Below, one piece after another: positions 50,589 to 58,965 of a stretch of DNA of 64,000 nucleotides (positions are counted from its first letter, which is position 1; each line of letters begins with the position of its first letter). The translations under genes and the position numbers were made by a program. The notes beneath the pieces are model-generated. The model worked only from the letters and a program-made list of their open reading frames with translations, ran no database searches and was not told the DNA's origin. The stretch is from Spirochaetales bacterium. GTDB taxonomy: Bacteria > Spirochaetota > Spirochaetia > Sphaerochaetales > Sphaerochaetaceae. The stretch lies in contig JAHDQJ010000013.1 in the NCBI GenBank assembly GCA_018433865.1, forward strand, positions 25,276 to 89,275, given 5' to 3'.

Positions 50589-51524
50589 ATGAAAGTATGG
50601 AAACATGGAGTGAGTCTGTCTGTGATGCTTGCCGTGTGCGTGCTCATGATCGCCTGTCCCGAACCAGGGAGCAATCCGGGAGGCCAACAGGACGAATTCG
50701 AGGTGGTCTTGAGCATTCCGCAGGAAATGGGTGCAAGAGAAGGGGGCTCGATCAACGACGATGGGACAGTGATCAATGTGTACGCGAAAGTATTCAACTC
50801 GGCGAGGGAACATCTGCCCAGTAACGATCCATCAGGAATTACCCTACTGACTCAAAATGCAGAGACCGGGATATGGTCGGCGACTGTCAGACTGGCCTCT
50901 GGTGCAAGCGGCTTGATCACGTTCTTCGTGTGGGGGAAGGACGCGATAGGCGAGCACCTATATTCGGGAACTGGTACCCTGAATGTTCCAACAGAAGGCA
51001 ACTCCATAACCGTGACGACCAAAGCAGGCTATGCAATCGGGGACATGGGCCCTGGCGGGGGCTACATCTTCTATAACAAAGGTTCGTATAGTGACGACTG
51101 GCGGTATCTTGAGGCGGCCCGTGCAAGCAATGACTACAGCTCCAAGGAATGGGGAGGATATGGAAGGGAAGTAGGAGGAACTGGGACAGGCCTAGGGACG
51201 GGAAAGTGCAATACAGAGAAGATTGTAGCAAAATATGGCAATGTTGAACCGTACAAAAGCAAGACAGACTATGCCGCGAAGTTGTGTTCCGATCTCATCG
51301 CAGGGGGGTACAGTGACTGGTTTTTACCCTCGAAGGACGAGCTGGCCTTGATGTACTCCAACCTGAAAGAAAAAAGCTTAGGTGGTTTTTCTGTAGGCCG
51401 CTACTGGAGTTCCTCCGAAGACGGTGCATTCAACGCGTGGGCCCATAACTTCTATTTTGGGGTTTCGAGCAAAGACAGGCGAGACAACTACACTGGAAGG
51501 GTCAGACCCGCTAGGGCTTTCTGA
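50589..51524 (+). CDS. Lcl-domain secreted lipoprotein 2, paired with RiPP precursor
   Basis: A 311-residue paralogue of the product at 42451. The signal peptide ends at Cys23 ('VLMIACPEPG'). The N-terminal beta-rich domain ('NVYAKVFNSAREHLPS', 'GLITFFVWGKDAIGEHLYSG') and the Lcl-like part ('DMGPGGGYIFYNKG', 'GGYSDWFLPSKDELALMYSNL', 'YWSSSED', terminal 'VRPARAF') are retained. The loop between residues 185 and 225 is shorter and unlike copy 1, so ligand specificity may differ. An in-frame ATG at 50547 lies inside the precursor gene and is not the start. Confidence 0.85.
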   Translation: MKVWKHGVSLSVMLAVCVLMIACPEPGSNPGGQQDEFEVVLSIPQEMGAREGGSINDDGTVINVYAKVFNSAREHLPSNDPSGITLLTQNAETGIWSATVRLASGASGLITFFVWGKDAIGEHLYSGTGTLNVPTEGNSITVTTKAGYAIGDMGPGGGYIFYNKGSYSDDWRYLEAARASNDYSSKEWGGYGREVGGTGTGLGTGKCNTEKIVAKYGNVEPYKSKTDYAAKLCSDLIAGGYSDWFLPSKDELALMYSNLKEKSLGGFSVGRYWSSSEDGAFNAWAHNFYFGVSSKDRRDNYTGRVRPARAF

Positions 51525-51579
51525 TGCACCATGAGTAACTTGATGCAAATTATTACTTTGTCGATAGACATCATCATTG

Positions 51580-51608
51580 TTGTGAGTTCGTATTCCCTGG
51601 GGTATAAT
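51580..51608 (+). promoter_or_regulatory. Promoter of the YesN-type regulator gene
   Basis: TTGTGA (51580-51585) and a perfect TATAAT (51603-51608) are spaced by 17 bases. The -10 box ends 7 bases before the ATG at 51616 and no Shine-Dalgarno sequence is present, so this transcript is expected to be leaderless. Confidence 0.65.
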
Positions 51609-51615
51609 CCTTCCT

Positions 51616-53178
51616 ATGGCCTATACCATTCTGATAGTCGACGATGAGGAAGTGATCCGCGAGGGATTGAAGCAGGTCGTGTCCTGGGAAACCTTGGGGT
51701 ATCACATCAGCGGTGCCGTTCCTTCAGGAGAAGAGGCTTTGCGATTCTTGGAAAGGAATCCGGTGGATGTCGTGCTTGCAGATATCCGGATGCCCCGCAT
51801 CAGCGGAATCGAGCTGGCACGTCTGGTGAAGCTGAACTACCCCGATACCAGGGTGATCATCCTCAGCGGGTATGACAATTTCTCCTATGCACAGAACGCC
51901 ATCCGCTACGGAGTGTACCATTACCTGCTCAAGCCATGTGCCGAAGAAGAAATCATCGAGGTATTCACCCGTTTGCACGGAGAGATAGACAGGATCAAGG
52001 CCCGTCAGTTGTCAGCGCTGCGGATGCACCGGATCATGAGCTCTGAGGAACTTGCAAACCTCATCGCTGGCAAGATCGCGATCGAAGAAGCCAGGGAACT
52101 GCTCCAGTGGAAACTGAGGCATGCACACGATGGCCTCGCGGTGATGCTCCTTCAGACACTTCCTGACGAGGAGATGTTCGGCACACTGCTCACTGAGGAT
52201 CTTCCCCATCTCGCACTGCCCCCTTATGACGGATGCGAGCAGGAGCTTGAGCAACGTGATGCCATCACCGTCAAGCTGGGAAGCGAACGGAATCTCTGTG
52301 TCATCCCCTGTGTCCTGGGTACCGAGGAAGAAACGGTCACCACATTGTTCTCCTCGTTGAAGTCCCATGCGTCCGGTCTCTGCCTCATGGGCTTTGTCAT
52401 GCTCGGGATACTGCCTGACCGATGGCAGGACTGGCAACTCAACCGGATGCTTGCGCATGCCGATTCTTTGGTCTGGAACGGTTTGCCCGATACAATGCTC
52501 TTCGTGCAGCCCCACACGATCGGGGAAGGTGTCGAACCGTATATGCTCCCCGATCCCGCCATCCTTGCGACACACATCTGCTTCCAGAAGCGAGACGGCT
52601 TGGAATTGCACTGGCACGCGATCCCCCACGCACCGTGGTTGTCTCCTGTCACGTGGTTCCAAGAGTATGGCAAGCTACTCAGGGAGGCGGTCGGGCAATG
52701 CGGTGCGGACTTCACCAACGTGGCCGCCTATCTGGATGGCATCACCTCCCTGCTGTCTGCGACCGTACTCACCGCACAGATGTTCGAACAGCTATGCAAC
52801 TCCGTGGGAATGAGAGCGTGCCGTTGCATCGATCAGCATAAGGATACCTGTTACAGCAAGAGCATCCGTGATGCGCTGTCATTGATCGAGCAACGGTACC
52901 AGAACAATGTGAACCTTGAGGAGCTGTCCCGTGAACTGGGATTGACCGCGACGTACCTGAGCAAGTTGTTCAAGCGAGAAGTGGGAGTGAACTTCAAGGA
53001 ATATCTGTTGGAGAAGCAGATGACCGAAGCCAAACGGCTTCTTCGTGAGACCAATGATCGGATCTATGAGATCGCCGAGGCTGTCGGTTTCAGTGACCAG
53101 CACTACTTCAGCGAGGTCTTCAAGCGGAGCACTTCGTTGACTCCGTTGGAGTACCGGAAGGTGCGATCCGATGCGTAA
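51616..53178 (+). CDS. YesN-type response regulator with AraC DNA-binding domain
   Basis: A 520-residue regulator. The receiver (1-120) has 'ILIVDDEEVIREGLKQVV', phospho-acceptor Asp56 in 'VLADIRMP', and the switch Lys in 'YLLKPC'. The C-terminal 100 residues form an AraC double helix-turn-helix ('SIRDALSLIEQRYQNNVNLEELSRELGLTATYLSKLFKREVGVNFKEYLLEKQMTEAKRLL', 'IYEIAEAVGFSDQHYFSEVFKRSTSLTPLEYRK'). The linker of about 280 residues is not assigned. It likely activates the ABC operon at 55184 after phosphorylation by the kinase encoded next. It overlaps that gene by 8 bases. Confidence 0.94.
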   Translation: MAYTILIVDDEEVIREGLKQVVSWETLGYHISGAVPSGEEALRFLERNPVDVVLADIRMPRISGIELARLVKLNYPDTRVIILSGYDNFSYAQNAIRYGVYHYLLKPCAEEEIIEVFTRLHGEIDRIKARQLSALRMHRIMSSEELANLIAGKIAIEEARELLQWKLRHAHDGLAVMLLQTLPDEEMFGTLLTEDLPHLALPPYDGCEQELEQRDAITVKLGSERNLCVIPCVLGTEEETVTTLFSSLKSHASGLCLMGFVMLGILPDRWQDWQLNRMLAHADSLVWNGLPDTMLFVQPHTIGEGVEPYMLPDPAILATHICFQKRDGLELHWHAIPHAPWLSPVTWFQEYGKLLREAVGQCGADFTNVAAYLDGITSLLSATVLTAQMFEQLCNSVGMRACRCIDQHKDTCYSKSIRDALSLIEQRYQNNVNLEELSRELGLTATYLSKLFKREVGVNFKEYLLEKQMTEAKRLLRETNDRIYEIAEAVGFSDQHYFSEVFKRSTSLTPLEYRKVRSDA

Positions 53179-55066
53179 GCGATTCATTCATCTATCTTCA
53201 AAGCTGGGGGTCTCCTTCGGGCTCTTGATCATCCTCGTCCTCCTGTTTGCCAGCATCCTGACATACTCGCGTATCGAACGGGTCATCACCGAGACGGTCG
53301 ATGCAAATCTCGATACGTCAAGCGCGTTGATTGCTAAGATCGTCGAAGCGAGCATCGAGAACAAGCGAGGAGAAATCCCGAAGGACCTGGTGGTCGCACA
53401 GCACTATATCGGGGATGCCATTGGGTACGACAGCTCATCAGGGCGAACGATGCGCGTGTATGATCCGATCCGTGAGCAATACACGGAGATTTCCGTCCCA
53501 CGGTTGCTGATCGACGGAGTCGATGTGGCAACCGATCATGGGATCGTGGACAGGATATCCCAGAAGACTGCGGGAGTAGCGTCCCTGTTCGTACTGACCG
53601 GACATGGATTCGCATGCGTCTCCTCCAGCGATCGCACGGAGAATGCCTATCATGGCATCGGGTGGCTGATCCCCGCCGACTCATCCATCCATACGTTGGT
53701 GATGCGCGAACAGACTTGGTACGGGCGTGATTACGATTATGTCGGGAAGGAATGGATATTCACCGGCTACCAGCTCCTTCGTGAAGCCGATCGTATCGTC
53801 GGCCTGATCCATGTCTCCCAACCCCAAGTGGACATGCAGGCTCTCCGTGAGCAACTGCTCAGCGTTCCGGTGGGCAAACATGGTGTCCCCTACATTGTCG
53901 ATTACCTGGGGCGTGTCGTGGTCCACCCCGAGCAAGAAGGCAAGCAGCTGATGAACCATGAGGATGTCGTGAACCTCGTGTTCCAGAGAAACGGGCGCAT
54001 CCAATATTCGCAGATCGATCCCCATACCGGACGGCCGACCAAGAACCTGGCCTTCTTCAAATACATCAATGAGATGAACTGGATCGTGGTGGTCGGGTCC
54101 ACGGTTGAGGATTTCTATGGGAGCCTCTACGCGATCAGGGTCATCTTCATCGTCATCTTCGGCATCTCGCTCTTAGTCGCACAATTTCTCGGGATCCTCC
54201 TCGGAAAGCGGATCACGAAGCCGATCGTACAGATCACCGAAAAGATCAAGGACCTCTCCGAAGGGGAGGTGAATCTGTCGAGCACACTGGAAATCGGGTC
54301 GAATGATGAGGTGGGAAGGCTTGCGGAATATTTCAATACGTTCGTGAAGAAACTGAAAAATTTGAATGACTTGGAACGGCACGGCATCGATATCATGCTC
54401 AGGGATGCACAGATGAATGCACTGCAAGCACAAATCAACCCCCACTTTCTGTACAACACGCTGGAGACGATCCGTTTCATGATCAGCATGCAGGATGACC
54501 GGGCCGTGCAGATGGTGAAGTTGCTGGCGAGGCTGTTCAGGATATCCATAGGTGACGGTGAATCGTATGTGACGCTGCGCAGGGAGCTGGAGCATGCTAA
54601 GCTGTACATCGATCTGCAGCGCTATCGCTACGCGGAGCGTTTCGATGTCGACTATGATATCGAGGAACACCTGCTGGATCTCTATACGCTCAAGTTTATC
54701 TTGCAACCCATTGTGGAGAATAGCATTCTCCACGCATTCAATACGATCGAAGCAGGAGGTCGCATCACCATCGGTGCACATGAGACGGAGGATAGGATCC
54801 TCATCTCCGTCAGGGACAACGGACAGGGGATGGATCCCTTGACACTCGATCGCGTCCACTCGGACCTGCGGGAGTCGGGGAGGATCAACAGCGTGGGGCT
54901 GCGGAACGTGCACGACCGGATCAAGCTGAACTTCGGTTCCGACTATGACCTGAACATAGAAAGCAACAGCGAGGGAACCGAAGTCATCATGCTCCTTCCC
55001 CTCTTGCCATTGAAGCCGAAGACGACCTACATCAGTGAGACTAGCAAGCCAGTCTTCCTGTATTAG
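53171..55066 (+). CDS. YesM-type sensor histidine kinase
   Basis: A 631-residue membrane kinase. Two membrane segments (about 12-32 and 318-340) enclose a large extracytoplasmic Cache-type sensor ('VPYIVDYLGRVVVHPEQEGKQLMNHEDV', 'MNWIVVVGSTVEDFYGSLY'). HAMP follows ('ITKPIVQITEKIKDLSEGEVNL'). The kinase core has 'ALQAQINPHFLYNTLETIRFMI' with phospho-His425, 'LQPIVENSILHAF' (N box) and 'VRDNGQGMD'. It probably senses an extracellular sugar or its binding protein and signals to the YesN regulator. A terminator follows 30 bases after the stop. Confidence 0.94.
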   Translation: MRKRFIHLSSKLGVSFGLLIILVLLFASILTYSRIERVITETVDANLDTSSALIAKIVEASIENKRGEIPKDLVVAQHYIGDAIGYDSSSGRTMRVYDPIREQYTEISVPRLLIDGVDVATDHGIVDRISQKTAGVASLFVLTGHGFACVSSSDRTENAYHGIGWLIPADSSIHTLVMREQTWYGRDYDYVGKEWIFTGYQLLREADRIVGLIHVSQPQVDMQALREQLLSVPVGKHGVPYIVDYLGRVVVHPEQEGKQLMNHEDVVNLVFQRNGRIQYSQIDPHTGRPTKNLAFFKYINEMNWIVVVGSTVEDFYGSLYAIRVIFIVIFGISLLVAQFLGILLGKRITKPIVQITEKIKDLSEGEVNLSSTLEIGSNDEVGRLAEYFNTFVKKLKNLNDLERHGIDIMLRDAQMNALQAQINPHFLYNTLETIRFMISMQDDRAVQMVKLLARLFRISIGDGESYVTLRRELEHAKLYIDLQRYRYAERFDVDYDIEEHLLDLYTLKFILQPIVENSILHAFNTIEAGGRITIGAHETEDRILISVRDNGQGMDPLTLDRVHSDLRESGRINSVGLRNVHDRIKLNFGSDYDLNIESNSEGTEVIMLLPLLPLKPKTTYISETSKPVFLY

Positions 55067-55095
55067 TTTCATAATCAATACTATGAAAGTGCAAA

Positions 55096-55118
55096 AAAAC
55101 CGACAAAATGTCGGTTTT
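55096..55118 (+). terminator. Rho-independent terminator of the YesNM operon
   Basis: AAAACCGACA (55096-55105) pairs with TGTCGGTTTT (55109-55118), loop AAA. The A-rich and T-rich flanks would let it work in both directions. Confidence 0.75.
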
Positions 55119-55183
55119 CTCACCCTATGCACCTCCGTGTGCCGTGGTAGGCTATGTATACCAATTCATAAAAGGAGAAGGGT

Positions 55184-56194
55184 ATGAGAAAACTTACCGT
55201 GTTGTTCGTAGTGTTGTGCCTGCTGGTTCCGACGCTGCTGTTCTCAGCGGGTGGCAAGGAAGCCAAGGACGATCAGATCACCATCGCGTTCTGTTTCCAG
55301 GATCTCGAGACCGAGTTCTGGGTGGCTGGCCACAAGGCTATCACCGAGACATTGCGTGAAAACGGCATCAAAGTCATTGAGAAGAATGCCAACGAAGACG
55401 CCAACCGCCAGCTGGAGCAGGTCAAGGACGTCATCACCCAGGGTGTCGATGGTGTGATCATCATCCCCCAGGATGGAGAAAGTGCCGTTACCATCGCGAA
55501 GGCATGCAATGAGGCCGGAGTCCCGATCGGTATCTTCAACCGTCCTCCCTCAGACAAGAGTGCCAAGAACCTCGTCGTCGTCGCTGACAACGAAGTGATC
55601 GCCGAAGCTGCGGTCGAGCACATGGCACAGGAAGCCATGAAGCTTGGTCGGAAAGTCTATCCCGCGATCATGGTCGGTGACCTGGGCGATCCCAATGCAG
55701 TCGGACGCCGCCAAGGATTCATGAACGTGATGGCAAAGTATCCCGACCTGTGGGCACATGCTCCTGTCGAGATCCCCACCAAGTGGGACGCAAACGTAGC
55801 CCTGGCCAACCTCCAGAGCGCCATGCAGGCCAATCCCAAGATCGATTTCCTGTTCACCTCTTCCGACTTCCTCTTCCCCGTGATCAAGTCCGTGCTCGCT
55901 CCGTTGGGCAAGTGGCAGCTCGTCGGTCATCCGAACCACGTGATCCTCGGTGGTCTCGATGGTGATGTCACCGCCGCACAGCTTCTCGAAGAGAAGTACC
56001 TGGATGCAACCGGTGTGCAGAACCTCTTCTACGAAGCCGACCTGATGCTCGAGGCGATGCTCGCAGCGATCAAGAACGGCGAGAAGACCCCCGACAAGTG
56101 GATGGATGACCCCGGATTCGCCTTGACACAGGCCAACCTCGACACCAGAGCCGAGGAGATGTGGGGCTGGGTTCTTTACAAAGAGAAGAAATAA
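55184..56194 (+). CDS. Ribose-type sugar-binding protein (Peripla_BP_4)
   Basis: A 336-residue binding protein. Signal peptide 'MRKLTVLFVVLCLLVPTLLFSAGGKEA' is followed by 'QITIAFCFQDLETEFWVAGHKAITETLRENGIKV', 'QLEQVKDVITQGVDGVIIIPQDGES' and 'VPIGIFNRPP', typical of the ribose/rhamnose/autoinducer-2 class. AAAGGAGAAGGG precedes the ATG. A possible -10 TATACC lies 25 bases before the start, but no good -35 box is seen, as expected for a promoter needing an activator such as the YesN protein. A hairpin follows the gene. Confidence 0.93.
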   Translation: MRKLTVLFVVLCLLVPTLLFSAGGKEAKDDQITIAFCFQDLETEFWVAGHKAITETLRENGIKVIEKNANEDANRQLEQVKDVITQGVDGVIIIPQDGESAVTIAKACNEAGVPIGIFNRPPSDKSAKNLVVVADNEVIAEAAVEHMAQEAMKLGRKVYPAIMVGDLGDPNAVGRRQGFMNVMAKYPDLWAHAPVEIPTKWDANVALANLQSAMQANPKIDFLFTSSDFLFPVIKSVLAPLGKWQLVGHPNHVILGGLDGDVTAAQLLEEKYLDATGVQNLFYEADLMLEAMLAAIKNGEKTPDKWMDDPGFALTQANLDTRAEEMWGWVLYKEKK

Positions 56195-56218
56195 CCGCCA
56201 TTCGATCTGATGAATCGT

Positions 56219-56250
56219 TGCCGGGAGAGCACACGACAGCTCTCCTGGCA
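56219..56250 (+). other. Intercistronic stem-loop after the ribose-type binding-protein gene
   Basis: TGCCGGGAGAGC (56219-56230) pairs with GCTCTCCTGGCA (56239-56250), including one G-U pair, loop of 8. No T-run follows. This is the fourth binding-protein gene of the window with such a structure. Confidence 0.65.
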
Positions 56251-56277
56251 TCATGATGAAATAGGGAAGACGTCGCT

Positions 56278-57405
56278 ATGAAACAGACCCTGGTACGAAA
56301 AGAGCCGGAGAAAGGCAGCAGTGCAGTACAGGAAGCCGGAATGCCACAAGGTCGGTTACTGCTTTCCCCGCAGGTGAACGTGGCCAAGAGAATCCTGATG
56401 TCGGAGTATTTCGTCCTGTATCTGACGATACTCTACATCCTGATACTCACGCCGATCATACCGCGCCTGTGGCACCCCATGAACATTCGCAATATCCTGT
56501 CCAACATGTGGCCGTTGCTGGTAGTCGCGATCGGACAGACATTCGTCCTGATCCTTGCCGGCATCGACCTGTCGCAGACTTCGGTCATGGCGATGTCAAG
56601 CGTAGTCGGAGCCGTGGTGATGACCAGCAGCGCGGATCCGATACTCTTCACCAAGTCTCCCCTCTGGGGAGTGTTCCTCACCGAGCAGGGAGGTTTGCTC
56701 GGCGGCAGCCCCTGGGCGCTGCCTGTGGGAATCCTGGCCATGCTCGCAGTCGGGCTGATCATCGGATTCCTCAACGGGTTCTCGGTCGCATACTTCCGCA
56801 TGCCACCGTTCATCGTCACCCTGGTCTCGATGATGCTCTTCTCAGCGATGGCCATCTTCCTCACGAAGAGCGAGAATATCCGATACCTTCCGGAAGCCTA
56901 TCTCAGGATAAGCAAGAGTTGGTTCAGCGTCATCTCCGGTGCGATGATCATCGCCATCATCCTGGCAATCGTCGCGCACATCCTGCTGACCAGGACTCTT
57001 TTCGGCAAGCGGCTGTATGCAGTGGGCATAAACACCACCGCAAGCCAGATAAGCGGAGTTCCCGCACGCAGGACCATCATCACCGCCTACATGGTAAGCG
57101 GATTGTGTGCGTCCATCGCGGCGGTCCTCTACTCATCACGGCTTGAGATGGGGCGGCCGACGTTGGGCAGCACCCTCTTCATCGACATCGTGGGAGCGAA
57201 CATCATCGGTGGCATCAGCCTCGCCGGAGGCAAGGGAAAGATCACCTGGACCATCTTCGGAGTCTTCTTCTTCATCATACTGGCGAACTCACTGAACATG
57301 CTGAACCTCTCGTTCTATATCATCGACATGGTGAAAGGTTCCGTCATCCTCATCGCCGCTCTGTTGGATGTCGCCCGGAACCGCATACGCAAGGCGCAAA
57401 TGTAG
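56278..57405 (+). CDS. Ribose-type ABC transporter permease 1
   Basis: A 375-residue RbsC-like permease with about ten hydrophobic segments. The first 45 residues are polar and precede the first segment. 'LLVVAIGQTFVLILAGIDLSQTSVMAMSSVVGAVV' and 'GKRLYAVGINTTASQISGVPARRTIITAYMVSGLCASIAAVLYSSRLEMGRPTLG' are typical. It pairs with the second permease at 58952, so the transporter is a heterodimer. Confidence 0.92.
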   Translation: MKQTLVRKEPEKGSSAVQEAGMPQGRLLLSPQVNVAKRILMSEYFVLYLTILYILILTPIIPRLWHPMNIRNILSNMWPLLVVAIGQTFVLILAGIDLSQTSVMAMSSVVGAVVMTSSADPILFTKSPLWGVFLTEQGGLLGGSPWALPVGILAMLAVGLIIGFLNGFSVAYFRMPPFIVTLVSMMLFSAMAIFLTKSENIRYLPEAYLRISKSWFSVISGAMIIAIILAIVAHILLTRTLFGKRLYAVGINTTASQISGVPARRTIITAYMVSGLCASIAAVLYSSRLEMGRPTLGSTLFIDIVGANIIGGISLAGGKGKITWTIFGVFFFIILANSLNMLNLSFYIIDMVKGSVILIAALLDVARNRIRKAQM

Positions 57406-57414
57406 GAGATTGGC

Positions 57415-58965
57415 ATGGCTGAAGTAGTGTTTGCGTACAAGAATATCACGAAACGGTTTTTCGGAGTCCACGCGTTGAAGGATGTCTCCTTCGAACTTGA
57501 ACGGGGGCGGATCCTCGGGCTTGTGGGCGAAAACGGAGCAGGCAAATCGACCCTCATGAACATATTGGGAGGAGTCCTGCAGCCTGACGAGGGACAGATG
57601 ATCCTCCGGGGAGCACCATTCGCACCGAAAAACCCGCTGGAAGCATCGAGTGCCGGTATCGAGTTCATCCATCAGGAGCTGAACCTCTTCACGAACCTCT
57701 CCGTCTCCGAGAATATCTCGATCAGCAGGTTTCCCTGTCTCGGTTCTTCCCCCCTGATCAACAAGAAGAAGATGCGTGAGTCATGCAAGAAACTGCTGAA
57801 ATCGCTGAACCTCGACATCTCCCCGAACATCCTCGTAGAGAACCTCTCCCCCGGGGAACGGCAACTGGTGGAGATTGCCAAGGCTTTGAGCACCAATGCA
57901 GATATCCTGCTGTTCGACGAGCCGACCACCAGCCTCACGGCTAAGGAGACGGAGCATCTCTTCTCCATCATGCGCTCGCTGCGGGATGAGGGGAAATCGA
58001 TCATCTACATCTCGCATATCCTCGGCGACGTGAAGTCGCTCGTCGATGATATCGTGGTGTTGCGGGACGGCCAGGTGATCTGCGGCGGCCCGATCGAAGA
58101 CTTCCCCATCCACCGGATGATCAACCTGATGGTAGGCCGGGAGATCAGCAATGTATTTCCCGAACGGCATTCCCATGCGAAGGACCGTGTCATCCTCGAG
58201 GCGAAGCACGTGAGCGAGACGGGAATCGTCAGGGATGTGAACATCACCGTACGAGAAGGTGAGATTGTCGGCATGTTCGGTCTCATGGGTTCGGGAAGGA
58301 CCGAATTCGCCCGCATGCTCTTCGGTGTGGATCCCTACAAGGAAGGATCGATCACGGTGTGCACAGAACCGTTGCCGAAACGCAATCCCCAACAGAGCAT
58401 CAAGCGCGGCTTGGCGTTCATCACGGAGAACAGGCGGGAGGAGGGGCTGTTGATGGATTATCCGATTTTGGAGAACATCGGGCTCGTCTCTCTTCCCGAT
58501 TTTTCCTCCCGGATGACCCGGATGGTCGATTCGAAACGCCTGTTCAAGCAGGCGAACGAGATTGCCACCTCCCTGCGGCTCAAATGCAACGACTTGAAGA
58601 ACCAGAAAGTAAAGAGCCTCTCGGGCGGGAACCAGCAGAAAGTCGTCATCGGCAAGTGGCTGCTCAAGCACCCTTCGATGCTGATCATGGACGAACCGAC
58701 ACGAGGCATCGACGTCGGTGCGAAGTATGAGGTGTATCTGATCATGGAGCAGCTTGCGAAAGAGGGGACGGGAATCCTCTTCATCTCAAGCGAAGTCGAA
58801 GAACTGATGGCCATGTGCGACCGGATCGTCGTGTGGAGCCAGGGAGAGGTCATGCACGAGTTTGAGAAAAGTGATTTCAGCCAGGAGCGGATCATGCGCA
58901 TTGCGTTCAGGCAGTCCTTGGAGTACAGCGAGGAAGAAAAGGCGGTGGTCAATGGACAAGACTAG
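57415..58965 (+). CDS. Ribose-type ABC transporter ATP-binding protein (double ATPase)
   Basis: A 516-residue protein with two ATPase domains, as in RbsA/MglA. Domain 1 has 'GLVGENGAGKSTLM', signature 'LSPGERQLVEIAKAL' and Walker B 'ADILLFDEPTTSL'. Domain 2 has a degenerate Walker A 'GMFGLMGSGRTEFA', signature 'LSGGNQQKVVIGKWL' and Walker B 'MLIMDEPTRGIDVG'. It powers uptake through the flanking permeases. The gene end overlaps the next by 14 bases. Confidence 0.95.
   Translation: MAEVVFAYKNITKRFFGVHALKDVSFELERGRILGLVGENGAGKSTLMNILGGVLQPDEGQMILRGAPFAPKNPLEASSAGIEFIHQELNLFTNLSVSENISISRFPCLGSSPLINKKKMRESCKKLLKSLNLDISPNILVENLSPGERQLVEIAKALSTNADILLFDEPTTSLTAKETEHLFSIMRSLRDEGKSIIYISHILGDVKSLVDDIVVLRDGQVICGGPIEDFPIHRMINLMVGREISNVFPERHSHAKDRVILEAKHVSETGIVRDVNITVREGEIVGMFGLMGSGRTEFARMLFGVDPYKEGSITVCTEPLPKRNPQQSIKRGLAFITENRREEGLLMDYPILENIGLVSLPDFSSRMTRMVDSKRLFKQANEIATSLRLKCNDLKNQKVKSLSGGNQQKVVIGKWLLKHPSMLIMDEPTRGIDVGAKYEVYLIMEQLAKEGTGILFISSEVEELMAMCDRIVVWSQGEVMHEFEKSDFSQERIMRIAFRQSLEYSEEEKAVVNGQD

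Larger units (their letters stand above)
50281..51524 (+). repeat. Precursor-Lcl cassette, copy 2 of a dispersed duplication
   Basis: Counterpart of 42140-43470. It encloses the biosynthetic genes on the far side, so the locus is bracketed by the two cassettes in direct orientation. Recombination between them could delete or amplify the enzymes. Confidence 0.75.
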
